Shown one piece after another: positions 8,035 through 16,394 of a stretch of 64,000 bases of DNA. The stretch lies in contig CAVRVD010000017.1 of the NCBI GenBank assembly GCA_963724535.1, forward strand, positions 1-64,000, read 5' to 3'. This stretch comes from JADJPO01 sp963724535 (GTDB lineage: Bacteria; Actinomycetota; Actinomycetes; Actinomycetales; Kineosporiaceae). The first letter of the stretch is position 1. Each line of letters opens with the position of its first letter. A program made the translations under genes and the position numbers. The notes below the pieces were generated by a model. The model was not told the origin of the DNA. It did no database searches and saw only the letters and a list, made by a program, of their open reading frames with translations.

Positions 8035-10707
8035 GTGGCGCTCCTGGGCACCAAGCTGCGTATGCCGATGCCGCGGCGCCAGCTCGTCGCCCGCCCGCGG
8101 CTCACCGACCAGATGCCGCTGGGGGCGACTCCGCTACCTCGCCTGGTCCTCGTCTCCGCGCCGGCTGGCTTCGGCAAGACAACCCTGCTGAGCCAGTGGC
8201 TCACCCAGTGGCTGACGGTCCAGCACGTCGAGCCCCGTCGTGTGGCCTGGCTCTCGCTCGATGCCGAGGACAGCGACCCACGGCACTTCCTGGCCAATGT
8301 GCTCGCCTCGATCCAGGCCACCGCACCTCAAGTCGGCGTGGACGCGGCTGCACTCCTTCAGACCGACGGCGTTGCGACGGCTCCGGGTGTCATGGTGAGC
8401 CTGATCAACGACCTCGACACCCTCGACGGACCAATCGTGCTGGCGCTCGACGACTACCACGTCCTCGAATCCCAAGACGTCCACGACGCGGTGACGTTCC
8501 TGCTCACCCACCTCCCCGCATCCGCCAGCGTTGCCATCACGACCCGCTCGGACCCGCCACTCCCGGTGGCGCGCCTGCGGACCCGCGGCGAACTGCTCGA
8601 GTTGCGCGCAGCCGACCTCCGCTTCACGCAGCCAGAGGCGGCCGCCTTTCTCAACGAGGTCATGGGCCTTGACCTCGAGGACACCCACGTCGGCGCCCTG
8701 GAGGGTCGGACCGAGGGATGGGCAGCAGGACTCCAGCTCGCAGCCCTGTCGCTGCGCAACCGCGGCGATGCCGGCGACTTCATCCAGGAGTTCACCGGAA
8801 GCCACCGCTTCGTCCTCGACTACCTCGTCGAAGAGGTGATGAACAGCCAGTCTGAACAGGCTCGCGCCTTCCTCCTGGAGACTTCGGTCCTCGGCCAGTT
8901 GACCGGCCCGCTGTGCGATGCGCTCACCGGTAGGGATGACGGGCGGGAGATGCTCGAGGCCCTCGAGCGCGGCAACCTGTTCGTCGTTTCCCTTGATGAC
9001 CAGCGACAGTGGTACCGCTACCACCACCTCTTCGCCGATGCGCTGCGGGCGCGGCTCGCCGCCGAGCAGCCCGACCGGGTGCAGGCGCTTCACCGCGCGG
9101 CCGCCCGGTGGTACGCCGACGACGGTCGCCCCGAGGACGCGATCGCGCATGCCGTTGCCGGCCACGACCTCGAGCACGCGGCGGACCTCGTTGAGTGGGC
9201 CCTGCCCGAGGCCCGCCGACAGCGGCGGGACCGAACCATCCGGGGATGGGTACGAGCGCTGCCGGACGACGTCGTACGACGTCGCCCGGTCCTCAACGTC
9301 GTTGTCGCGTGGAGCCGGATGGACGCTGGCGACGTGGACGACGCGGAAGCCCGCCTGCGTGACGCCGAAGTCGGCTTGGAGAAGATGCCGCCCGACGCGC
9401 GGACTGCCGGCGAGGAGTTCCTGCGGTTGCCCATGACGATCGCGATGTACCGCGCCGCACTCGCTCAGGCCCGCGGCGACATCGTCCGTACGTCGGAGCA
9501 GGCGCGGCGCGTGCTCGACCTGGCGGGGCCCGACGACCACCTCGCCCGCGGGGCTGGGGCCGGGTTCCTCGGCCTGACCCTGTGGGCCAACGGCGAGCTC
9601 GCGGCTGCGGTCGAGACGTTCTCCGAGGCGTTGCGCAGCTTGAAGGCCGGCGGGAACCTGGCCGACGAGCTCGGCGGCACCGTCGTCCTGGCCGGGATGT
9701 GGCTGGCACGCGGCCGCCCCGACGAGTCCGGGCGCCTCCACGAGCGCGCGCTGGCCTCGGCCCGGGAGCGCCCGGACGTCGCGCTCCCGGTGATCGGCGA
9801 CCTACACGTCGGGTTCGCCGACGCACTGCGTGAGCGGGGTGATCTGAACGCCGCCGCCGAGCACCTCCAGACTGCCCGGGACGTCGGCGAGGCCAGTTCC
9901 CTACCGGAGAACCGCCACCGCTGGTACGTCGCCATGGCCAGGCTCCGGCAGGCCCAGGGCGACCTCGATGCCGCGGCTGACCTGCTCGAGCAGGCGCATG
10001 CGCTCTACCTGCCCGGCTACTTCCCCGACGTACACCCGATCCCCGCGCTCCGGGCTCGGATCGACATCGCCCGCGGCCGGCTGGACCTCGCCCGGGACTG
10101 GGCCGGCAAGCAAGGCGTCACAACCGCCGGCGACCTGTCCTACCTGGCCGAATGCGACCACCTGACACTCGCCCGGCTACTGATCGCCGAGCACCGGGTC
10201 GACGAGGCACGTGCGTTGCTGGAACGGCTCCTCGCCGCGGCCGAAAGCACCGGCCGCGAGGGCAGCGTGGTCGAGATCCTGATGCTCCGCGCGCTCGCGC
10301 ACCAAGCCGGGGGAGACCTGGACGATGCGATGGCCTCGCTCGCCCGGGCGCTGGAGACGGCCGTGCCGGCCGGTTACGCCCGCCTCTTCCTCGACGAGGG
10401 CTCGCCGATGGACGCGCTGCTCCAGGAGGCTGAGCAGCGCCAGCTGGCGACCGATCAGGTGCCGCGACTGCGCCGTACCTCCGCCACCACCCCGTCCGCT
10501 GGGGGCGAGCTGCACCACGTACTCAGCCAGCGCGAGCTCGAGGTCCTGCGGCTGCTCGCGACGGAGCTGACCGGACCCGAGATCGCGCGCCAGCTGTTCG
10601 TGTCGGTCAACACGCTGCGGACCCACACCAAACACATCTTCACCAAGCTCGACGTGAGCACCCGTGCGGCCGCCGTACGGCGAGCCACCGAACTCGGCCT
10701 CGTGTAG
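8035..10707 (+). CDS. Large MalT-type LuxR transcriptional regulator
   Basis: This protein is 890 residues from the GTG at 8035 (VALLGTKLRMPMPRRQLVAR), where family members begin; the longer reading from 7945 adds an unrelated leader. The STAND ATPase has Walker A SAPAGFGKTT (41-50) and Walker B IVLALDDYHVL, then a winged-helix linker (WYRYHHLFADALRARL), a long TPR-like helical repeat region (about 350-810) and a C-terminal LuxR helix-turn-helix (LSQRELEVLRLLATELTGPE, then VNTLRTHTKHIFTKLDV). MalT relatives bind an inducer through the TPR region, oligomerise with ATP and activate nearby promoters. The adjacent membrane/GNAT operon at 10865 and the 8-bp inverted repeat at 10771 are plausible targets. 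Confidence 0.88.
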   Translation: MALLGTKLRMPMPRRQLVARPRLTDQMPLGATPLPRLVLVSAPAGFGKTTLLSQWLTQWLTVQHVEPRRVAWLSLDAEDSDPRHFLANVLASIQATAPQVGVDAAALLQTDGVATAPGVMVSLINDLDTLDGPIVLALDDYHVLESQDVHDAVTFLLTHLPASASVAITTRSDPPLPVARLRTRGELLELRAADLRFTQPEAAAFLNEVMGLDLEDTHVGALEGRTEGWAAGLQLAALSLRNRGDAGDFIQEFTGSHRFVLDYLVEEVMNSQSEQARAFLLETSVLGQLTGPLCDALTGRDDGREMLEALERGNLFVVSLDDQRQWYRYHHLFADALRARLAAEQPDRVQALHRAAARWYADDGRPEDAIAHAVAGHDLEHAADLVEWALPEARRQRRDRTIRGWVRALPDDVVRRRPVLNVVVAWSRMDAGDVDDAEARLRDAEVGLEKMPPDARTAGEEFLRLPMTIAMYRAALAQARGDIVRTSEQARRVLDLAGPDDHLARGAGAGFLGLTLWANGELAAAVETFSEALRSLKAGGNLADELGGTVVLAGMWLARGRPDESGRLHERALASARERPDVALPVIGDLHVGFADALRERGDLNAAAEHLQTARDVGEASSLPENRHRWYVAMARLRQAQGDLDAAADLLEQAHALYLPGYFPDVHPIPALRARIDIARGRLDLARDWAGKQGVTTAGDLSYLAECDHLTLARLLIAEHRVDEARALLERLLAAAESTGREGSVVEILMLRALAHQAGGDLDDAMASLARALETAVPAGYARLFLDEGSPMDALLQEAEQRQLATDQVPRLRRTSATTPSAGGELHHVLSQRELEVLRLLATELTGPEIARQLFVSVNTLRTHTKHIFTKLDVSTRAAAVRRATELGLV

Positions 10708-10770
10708 TCCGCACCAGCCGCCGGGTCCGACGGCGACGGGGCGGCCTGGCATTCGAATCACCAACGCGGT

Positions 10771-10789
10771 CACATCACGTGGTGATGTG
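10771..10789. repeat. Inverted repeat, possible operator or terminator
   Basis: A perfect 8-base inverted repeat, CACATCAC / GTGATGTG, with a 3-base centre (GTG). It lies 64 bases after the LuxR regulator stop and 76 bases before the next operon. No T-run follows, so an operator for the adjacent regulator is at least as likely as a terminator. Confidence 0.4.
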
Positions 10790-10864
10790 TGGTCACCATG
10801 TCGCTTCTTACGGTCCTGGACATCGCCGGGCATCCCGCCCGGCCTCGCGACCGGGAGCATCGCC

Positions 10865-11548
10865 ATGACCGTCACCACTACCTCCCTCACCCGGGCCGCC
10901 GGTGCCGCTGCGGTCGCCGCCGGATTGATCTTCATCGGTGTCCAGATCAACCACCCCCACCTGGACACCACCTCCATCGCCACGACCGACGTGGCCATCC
11001 GTGACTCGCTGAAGGTCCTGATGGCCGCGCTGGCCCTGGCCGGTCTCACCGGCATGTACCTGAGCCAGGTCCGACGGAACGGGCTGCTCGGACTCATCGG
11101 CTACCTGCTGTTCGGCACCGGCTACCTATTCATCATGAGCACCTCCTTCCTCGCCGCGTTCGTCCTGCCCTCCATCGTTGGGACCGACCCCTCCTACGTC
11201 CAGGACGTCCTCACTGCGGCCACGGGCGGCACGGCCACCGGCGATATCGGGGCGCTCGATGCGGCATTCCAGGTCCAAGGCGTCAGCTACCTGGCCGGCG
11301 GCCTCATCTTCGGCATCGCCCTGTACCGGGCACGGGTCCTCGCCCGCTGGGCGACCACACTTCTCGCAATCGGTGGCGTCGTCACCGTCGTCCTCTCGGT
11401 GATGCCGGACGCCTTCTACCGACTGCTGGCGTTCCCGAACGGCATCGCCATGATCGGCCTCGGCATCTCGCTGTGGCGCACCCAGCGGCACGCGCCCATC
11501 CCCACAACGGCGACCGCCAGCTCGACTCGGCAGCACGCCGGCCGATGA
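10865..11548 (+). CDS. Multi-spanning membrane protein (unknown function)
   Basis: This 227-residue hydrophobic protein has about six predicted membrane helices: AAGAAAVAAGLIFIGVQI, SLKVLMAALALAGLTGMYL, GLIGYLLFGTGYLFIMSTSF, YLAGGLIFGIALYRA, ATTLLAIGGVVTVVLSVM and LLAFPNGIAMIGLGISLW. The pattern resembles actinobacterial membrane proteins found beside LuxR or TetR regulators; no catalytic motif is visible. It is the first gene of a coupled operon: its stop overlaps the next start (ATGA at 11545-11548). The ATG at 10865 was selected because hydrophobic segment one begins soon after it. Confidence 0.7.
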   Translation: MTVTTTSLTRAAGAAAVAAGLIFIGVQINHPHLDTTSIATTDVAIRDSLKVLMAALALAGLTGMYLSQVRRNGLLGLIGYLLFGTGYLFIMSTSFLAAFVLPSIVGTDPSYVQDVLTAATGGTATGDIGALDAAFQVQGVSYLAGGLIFGIALYRARVLARWATTLLAIGGVVTVVLSVMPDAFYRLLAFPNGIAMIGLGISLWRTQRHAPIPTTATASSTRQHAGR

Positions 11549-12261
11549 CCCACCGACCCGTGTCGCCGAACCAGCCGGCTCGCGCGCCAGGCGACCGCAC
11601 CACGAAGACGGGCTGGCCGGTCCCGGCGGCACTCCTAGGGTTGAGCGCCATCCCTCTCGCCGCTGGCACGTTCCGGCTGGTCCAACTCGCCGGCGGCCCA
11701 GAGGTGATGCCGGCCGACCACCGCTTCGCCGGGTTCCCTGCACCTCTGGTGGTCCACATCGTCGGTGCCGCTCTGTACGCGGTGGTCGGCGCCTTCCAGT
11801 TCGTACCGAGGTTCCAACGCCGCCACCTGACCTGGCATCGGAGAGCCGGCCGGGTCCTGACCGTCGCGGGGCTCCTGGTCGCCGGGTCGGCGCTCTGGGT
11901 GACACTGCTGTACGCCCAGAAGCCGAGCACCGGCGACCTGCTGTATGTGCTTCGGCTCGTGTTCGGTTCAGCGATGGCCGCCTGCCTGGTTCTCGGGTTC
12001 ACCGCTATTCGCCGCCGCGACATCGCCGCACACCGGGCGTGGATGATGCGCGCCTATGCCATCGCTCTCGCTGCCGGCACGCAGACGTTCACCGAAGCCA
12101 TCGGGGCGGCTGTGCTCGGCACCGGCGAGGTCCGCGGCGACCTCGCCAAGGGCGCCGGATGGGTCACCAACCTTGCCGTTGCGGAATGGGCCATCCGGCG
12201 CACCACCCGAGGCGACCGCCGGACGGGCGTCGCCCGTGAACGGGCAGGAGCACCCTCATGA
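11545..12261 (+). CDS. DUF2306-like membrane protein
   Basis: This 238-residue protein has a short cytoplasmic start and about six to seven membrane helices. The central part, DHRFAGFPAPLVVHIVGAAL, then FQRRHLTWHRRAGRVL, and later RRDIAAHRAWMMRAYAIAL, carries the His-rich pattern of DUF2306 proteins (H---H---GR and AHR-WM-R), which resembles cytochrome-like haem-ligand arrangements. Function is unknown. It is translationally coupled to genes on both sides through 4-base ATGA overlaps, so the three products probably act together. Confidence 0.72.
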   Translation: MTHRPVSPNQPARAPGDRTTKTGWPVPAALLGLSAIPLAAGTFRLVQLAGGPEVMPADHRFAGFPAPLVVHIVGAALYAVVGAFQFVPRFQRRHLTWHRRAGRVLTVAGLLVAGSALWVTLLYAQKPSTGDLLYVLRLVFGSAMAACLVLGFTAIRRRDIAAHRAWMMRAYAIALAAGTQTFTEAIGAAVLGTGEVRGDLAKGAGWVTNLAVAEWAIRRTTRGDRRTGVARERAGAPS

Positions 12262-13103
12262 ACGTCACGACTTCTGGGTACGAGTTCCTGGTCAGAGGGC
12301 ATCTGGACGATCATTGGGCCGGTTGGCTCGGGGAGCTCACCACCACCCGCAACGACGACGGCACCACAACCCTCATCGGACCCATCGCTGACCAGGCGCA
12401 GCTCCACGGCCTGCTCGCCGGCCTTCGAGACATCGGAGCGACCATCCTCTCGCTCGCCTCCATCGACACCAGCGAAGCAGCTGAGCGCAGCGGACACGGC
12501 GAGGGTAGGCCGCCTTCGACTTGGCCGGTACTCGAGCGCCCGCTGCACACCGAGCGGCTCAGGCTCCGGCCGGCAACAGTCGACGACGCTGACGCCTCCT
12601 GGGGACTCCGGCAGCTCGAGTCCGTCAGCCAGTGGCTCACCGGCGCCCCCGCCGACATCGATGGCTACCGTGCCCTCTTCGCCGAGCCGGAGCGCCTTGC
12701 CCCCACGGTCATCGTCGAGCTCACCGACGACTCCGGGGCGCAGACGATCGGTGACTTCATGGTCAGGCGCGTGGACGCACGGGCACAGACCGAGGTCACT
12801 GACCAAGCACAGGGTGCGCAGGCGGAGCTCGGATGGGTGCTCGACCCGGCGTACTCCGGTCACGGGTACGGGACCGAAGCCGCGCGCGAACTGCTTCACT
12901 ACTGCTTCACGGATCTCGGTGTCCGGCGGGTGGTCGCGCACTCCTTCTTGGACAACGAGGCGTCGTGGCATCTCATGGAGCGGCTCGGGATGCGCCGCGA
13001 GGCGCACGCCATCCGGGAGTCCCTGCACCGGTGCGGCTTGTGGCTCGACACGGTCGTCTATGCGCTGCTCGCGGACGAATGGGCGTGCGCTGTGGCCCGC
13101 TGA
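12258..13103 (+). CDS. GNAT acetyltransferase with an extra N-terminal domain
   Basis: The protein is 281 residues. Residues 1-90 form a small separate domain (YEFLVRGHLDDHWAGWLGEL, TTTLIGPIADQAQLHGLLAG) that resembles the short hypothetical proteins with a ligand-binding alpha/beta fold often encoded near LuxR regulators. Residues about 95-281 are a RimJ-like GNAT domain: LHTERLRLRPATVDDADASW, the acetyl-CoA loop region DPAYSGHGYGTEAARELLHY, and VVAHSFLDNEASWHLMERLG. GNAT enzymes of this subtype acetylate protein N-termini or small amines; the substrate here is not known. It is the last gene of the 10865-13103 operon. The fusion of the two domains is less common than either alone. Confidence 0.75.
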   Translation: MNVTTSGYEFLVRGHLDDHWAGWLGELTTTRNDDGTTTLIGPIADQAQLHGLLAGLRDIGATILSLASIDTSEAAERSGHGEGRPPSTWPVLERPLHTERLRLRPATVDDADASWGLRQLESVSQWLTGAPADIDGYRALFAEPERLAPTVIVELTDDSGAQTIGDFMVRRVDARAQTEVTDQAQGAQAELGWVLDPAYSGHGYGTEAARELLHYCFTDLGVRRVVAHSFLDNEASWHLMERLGMRREAHAIRESLHRCGLWLDTVVYALLADEWACAVAR

Positions 13104-13212
13104 CAGTCCCTACAGCGCGCCGGGATCTGGCCGACGCCTCTACCCGGCCACGTAGGCTGGCGGACGACCTGGGCACACGTTGGCGAGCCTGCCGCGGACC
13201 CGTATCGCCACC

Positions 13213-13253
13213 GGGTCAAGGGGTCGTGGGTTCGAATCCTGCCGTCCCGACCA
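13213..13253 (+). repeat. 3' half of a tRNA-Pro: putative attachment-site scar
   Basis: The sequence covers the end of the anticodon arm (GGGTCAAG), the variable region, a T stem-loop (GTGGG TTCGAAT CCTGC), a 3' acceptor strand CGTCCCG, discriminator A and CCA. It agrees with the 3' half of actinobacterial tRNA-Pro genes as I know them. The 5' half is missing: no CGGGACG acceptor partner or D arm lies upstream. Integrases commonly recombine in tRNA 3' ends and leave such a truncated copy at the far end of the element. Because the copy points rightward, the element would lie to its left. Confidence 0.6.
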
Positions 13254-13403
13254 CAAGATCTTCGGCCTGCGGATGCGCGGCGAACCGGAGCGGTTCGTGG
13301 CGACTGGGTTGACGATGAGACACGTCGAGTTCCGCGTCCGCGAGGCGTACGCTCGGTTCACGCGTGCGGGCCGCCGGGGGCGGCTGGTTGCGAGGAGGTG
13401 CCC

Positions 13404-13652
13404 ATGACCTGGTCGGACCGGTTCGTCGTGTGGCGGGCGGAACGCCACCTCCGCCGCGCGGCCCGCTGTCGTCGGCGCGAGCTGTGGCGCGACCTGGCGC
13501 AGTACTCCACGCAGGCGGAGCGCGACGACCTCTTGGCGACGTTCGACCGCTACCCGGAGTCCGTCGCCGGCGAGTACCGAGAGATCCTGCATCGTCAGGC
13601 GGTCGGGGCGCGCCATACGTCCCGGGACTGGCCAGCCATGCAGTCGCGCTAG
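13404..13652 (+). CDS. Small basic hypothetical protein
   Basis: This 82-residue protein has a strong GAGGAGG ribosome site before its ATG, which decided the start over the GTG six bases earlier. The composition is helical and charged: RAERHLRRAARCRRRELWRD, then AQYSTQAERDDLLATFDRYP. No membrane segment or known family was recognised. It may be a small regulatory or structural protein. It is the first gene to the right of the tRNA-Pro fragment. Confidence 0.5.
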   Translation: MTWSDRFVVWRAERHLRRAARCRRRELWRDLAQYSTQAERDDLLATFDRYPESVAGEYREILHRQAVGARHTSRDWPAMQSR

Positions 13653-13895
13653 TGCTCCTTGGCGGCCAGGACTCTGACGTTGATCTTGTGTTGTCAAGCG
13701 GCGGCTCCCAACCGGATGTTGGTCTGCTTGGCCGGGGCGGGCCCCATTCGGGCAGGGCGTGCCGGCGCACCGAGGCGGCGCAGTGGACCTCCCTGTGTCC
13801 AGGGCCAAACGACGCCGGGACCCGGGACCGGGGCGGTGGCGTCGCCACCCGAAGTGGTGGATGGTGAAGTGGTCGCCAAGAGGAAGGAGACCGAG

Positions 13896-14210
13896 ATGGG
13901 ACCTCGCCGAGGGCAGACCCAAGACCGGCATGGGATGCAGGGTGTGTTCCGGCTGGTCTGGATCGGGCTGGTCGTGGCGGCCGTCGTGAAGGAACTGCGG
14001 ATGGCTCCCGAGGAGCGCACCTGGCACGGCGTCGTGGCCGGCTTCGTCCCCTACGAGTTCCGCCGGCCGACGGGCGCCCGGATCCGGGAGCGAATCTGGG
14101 ACCCCGAGAATGAGCATCTGTTCACCCCGCACGCCTTCGGCGTCGGTTGGACGCTCAACGTCGGCAGGGTCTTCGCCTTGATCCGGAAAAGGTTCTCCGA
14201 CGAGGGCTGA
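13896..14210 (+). CDS. DUF5808-domain protein
   Basis: This 104-residue protein has one hydrophobic helix near the start (GVFRLVWIGLVVAAVVKELR) followed by a soluble tail. The tail contains RIWDPENEHLFTPHAFGVGW and TLNVGRVFAL, the hallmark W-PE---L-TP-AFG-GWTLN-GR of DUF5808, a small domain found mostly in actinobacterial membrane-anchored proteins of unknown role. The ATG at 13896 follows an AGGAAGGAG ribosome site; the longer open frame from 13659 lacks one. It converges on the hydrolase gene at 14269. Confidence 0.68.
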   Translation: MGPRRGQTQDRHGMQGVFRLVWIGLVVAAVVKELRMAPEERTWHGVVAGFVPYEFRRPTGARIRERIWDPENEHLFTPHAFGVGWTLNVGRVFALIRKRFSDEG

Positions 14211-14268
14211 GCCGCTTCAGGTGCTCGGGGTGAGTTCGGCTGCGGTGCCCAGCCACCGTCACCTCAAC

Positions 14269-15549
14269 TCAGTAGCCCTCGGCCCGATACTGCACGCCGG
14301 GGGAGTCCTGGACGGCCGGGTTGAGGACTGTTCCGGCGTCGCGATCGTGCGAGAGCTCGGTGAGCAGGAACGCGGTGGTGTAATGCGCGACCACGTGGTG
14401 TGCCCGCTCTCGGTCCCACGCCGGATCCGAGCAGAAGCTCGTCGGCACCAGGCCGAGGACGGTACGCGGGGAGTCGCAGCCGCCGGCGAACAGCAGGTGC
14501 TCGGCGCCGACGAGGGTGATCTCGATCTTGTGGCGGCTCGACGTGTGGGCGTAAGCGGCTCCGGTTCCCCACTCGAACGGGGAGTCGGTGTCCGCGGTGC
14601 CTCCGATGGCCAGCACCGGGGCGGTGATCTCGGCCAGGCCGTCGGGCCCGAACATGGCCGCGTCCGCGGCCATCGGGACCACCGCGTCGACCCGCGAGTC
14701 GCCCCAGGATGGCCAGAGGCCCTCGGGGACCGGGCCGAGCCCGGCCTCCGCCGCCATGTCGGCCAGGTGAGGCAGGAGCGTGTTGCACTGGAAGGTCAGC
14801 GGATCGCCAGCGCCGGAGGCGTCGTGACAGGCTGCCTGGAGTGCGGCTGTGTCGAGACGCGCCCCGGCTGCGGCCAGCGAGGCGTAGCCGCCGTAGCTGT
14901 GCCCGACCATCGCCACCGAGTCGGTGTCCACCAGGCCTGCGAACTCGCCGTCTGCCTGTGTCTCGGCGTCCAGGTACGCCAGGACAGCGACCACGTCGAG
15001 AGGTCGCTCGACCGTGGATCGCCACAGCAGCCGCGGGTCCAGCGACTCGCGATGCTGGGGCGACACGACGACGAACCCGTACGAGGCGAGATGCTCAGCC
15101 AGCCAGGCGTAGCTGCTGCTCGTGATCGCGAAGCCGGGGGAGAGCACGACCAGCGGGTACGGGCCGTGCCATAGGTCAGGTTCGGCGCCGGGCGCGCCCC
15201 GGCCCGGGTACGTCGCCAGGGCGAGCGTGTGGTCCGCGCCGAGCATCGTGACGCCGTAGGAGTAGGTGAGGGCGGTCTCGGGTTCGTCATCGCGCGCTGC
15301 CGGGTACCAGAGCGTGAGAGGTAGCGGAGCCTCGTCGTCCGTCAACCGGCGCAGCCCGACCGGGTGCGGCCCTGCCGCGGCGAACTGCCCGATCGCGCGG
15401 TTCGCATGGTCGAGTCCGGCTGCCGGGACGGGCAGCGCGAGCAGGTACGGACCTGCCTGCGCCACCAGCCCCAGCACGACCAGCGTGACGAGGACGGCGC
15501 CGAGCAGGAATCTGCGCGTCGTCGTCACCGTCGCCGTGTCCGGCCTCAT
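14269..15549 (-). CDS. Exported alpha/beta hydrolase (PAF-acetylhydrolase/lipase-like)
   Basis: This 426-residue protein starts MRPDTATVTTTRRFLLGAVL, an N-terminal signal or anchor, so the enzyme acts outside the membrane. The alpha/beta hydrolase core has the oxyanion stretch YPLVVLSPGFAITSSSYAWL, the nucleophile elbow VGHSYGG (Ser within G-H-S-Y-G), a candidate acid in IGGTADTDSPF and a candidate His in LVGAEHLLFAGG. Cys residues in QAACHDASG, FQCNTL, GGCDS and SFCSD suggest disulfides. The family hydrolyses esters or short acyl chains. Its ATG overlaps the stop of the upstream DUF4386 gene (ATGA), forming a two-gene operon. Confidence 0.8.
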   Translation of the reverse strand: MRPDTATVTTTRRFLLGAVLVTLVVLGLVAQAGPYLLALPVPAAGLDHANRAIGQFAAAGPHPVGLRRLTDDEAPLPLTLWYPAARDDEPETALTYSYGVTMLGADHTLALATYPGRGAPGAEPDLWHGPYPLVVLSPGFAITSSSYAWLAEHLASYGFVVVSPQHRESLDPRLLWRSTVERPLDVVAVLAYLDAETQADGEFAGLVDTDSVAMVGHSYGGYASLAAAGARLDTAALQAACHDASGAGDPLTFQCNTLLPHLADMAAEAGLGPVPEGLWPSWGDSRVDAVVPMAADAAMFGPDGLAEITAPVLAIGGTADTDSPFEWGTGAAYAHTSSRHKIEITLVGAEHLLFAGGCDSPRTVLGLVPTSFCSDPAWDRERAHHVVAHYTTAFLLTELSHDRDAGTVLNPAVQDSPGVQYRAEGY

Positions 15550-16331
15550 GGTTCGGTCCGGGCAGCGACCGAGCGCCGCGTCCACGCGTCGGCGTCCACG
15601 CCCTTGACCAGGAGCCAGATCGAGAACACCAGCTCCCCGGGAACCGCGAGCACAAGCACGACAGTGGACAGCACGTCGGCGAGGCCAGGGGCCACGAAGG
15701 TGCCGTAGCTCTGCGCGAAGTAGCCGAGCCCGGCGAGCATCAGCAGCGCACCTGCGAGCTTGGGGAAGAAGCCCGAGCGGTACACGAGAGCGCCGAGCAG
15801 CACCAGGTGCAGGGCGAAGAACAGACCCCAGAGGAGGATCACGGAGTCGTTGGCCTCCTGGAAGGCCAGCGCCAGGGCATCGCGCTGCTCGGTGTCGAAC
15901 GCGGTCAGGTACCCCGCACCGCTGACCAGGACCAGCGTCATGATGCTGGTGACGAGGTTGCCGGCGGCCATCACGACTCCCTCGGCCGCCCGGGCTAGGG
16001 CCGCGGCCAGCGACATCGATCGGCTGACCGGTCTCAGCATCACGTAGAGGACGCCGGCAAGAGCGATCTCGATGAGGAAGATCGTTGCCTCTCCCGCCAT
16101 GCCCCAGCGGAACAGGCCGTCGCGAGCAGCGATGTTCTGAGCGGTGGTCGCCGCGTCGCCCGGCACCACCAGCGTGGATCGCACCATGGTGGCCAGCGGG
16201 TACAGCACGAAGATCGCCAGGTACAGCGCCCCGGCGACGCGGGTCAGTCGCCGCAGCCTGGACCTCTGGGCAGGCGTCGCGGTGAGGTCGGGTTCGGTGA
16301 TCTCTCGACCGGGGATCGTCTGGGTTTGCAT
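15546..16331 (-). CDS. DUF4386 membrane protein
   Basis: This 261-residue protein has about six membrane helices, including VAGALYLAIFVLYPLATMV, IFLIEIALAGVLYVML, VVMAAGNLVTSIMTLVLVSG, VILLWGLFFALHLVLLGALV and LVLAVPGELVFSIWLLVKG. The segment ALVYRSGFFPKLAGALLMLA, continuing GLGY, is the recognisable end-of-family signature of DUF4386. No activity is known for the family. The ATG at 16331 sits behind an AGGAGGG site, which rules out the longer start at 16376. The gene is translated together with the exported hydrolase that follows it. Confidence 0.78.
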   Translation of the reverse strand: MQTQTIPGREITEPDLTATPAQRSRLRRLTRVAGALYLAIFVLYPLATMVRSTLVVPGDAATTAQNIAARDGLFRWGMAGEATIFLIEIALAGVLYVMLRPVSRSMSLAAALARAAEGVVMAAGNLVTSIMTLVLVSGAGYLTAFDTEQRDALALAFQEANDSVILLWGLFFALHLVLLGALVYRSGFFPKLAGALLMLAGLGYFAQSYGTFVAPGLADVLSTVVLVLAVPGELVFSIWLLVKGVDADAWTRRSVAARTEP

Positions 16332-16394
16332 GACTCGTCCCTCCTTCGTTCGTCGGTGATGTGTGCGGTGCTTCAACGCGGGCGGCAGCTCAGA

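Noticed and set aside
8134..9741. Minus-strand frame opposite the MalT-type regulator
   Set aside because: No motif; the plus-strand gene has Walker motifs and a LuxR helix-turn-helix.
13140..14132. Long minus-strand frame containing SGRQDSNPRPLDP
   Set aside because: This phrase is the familiar artefact of translating a tRNA 3' end antisense; the frame also runs antisense through two better plus-strand genes.
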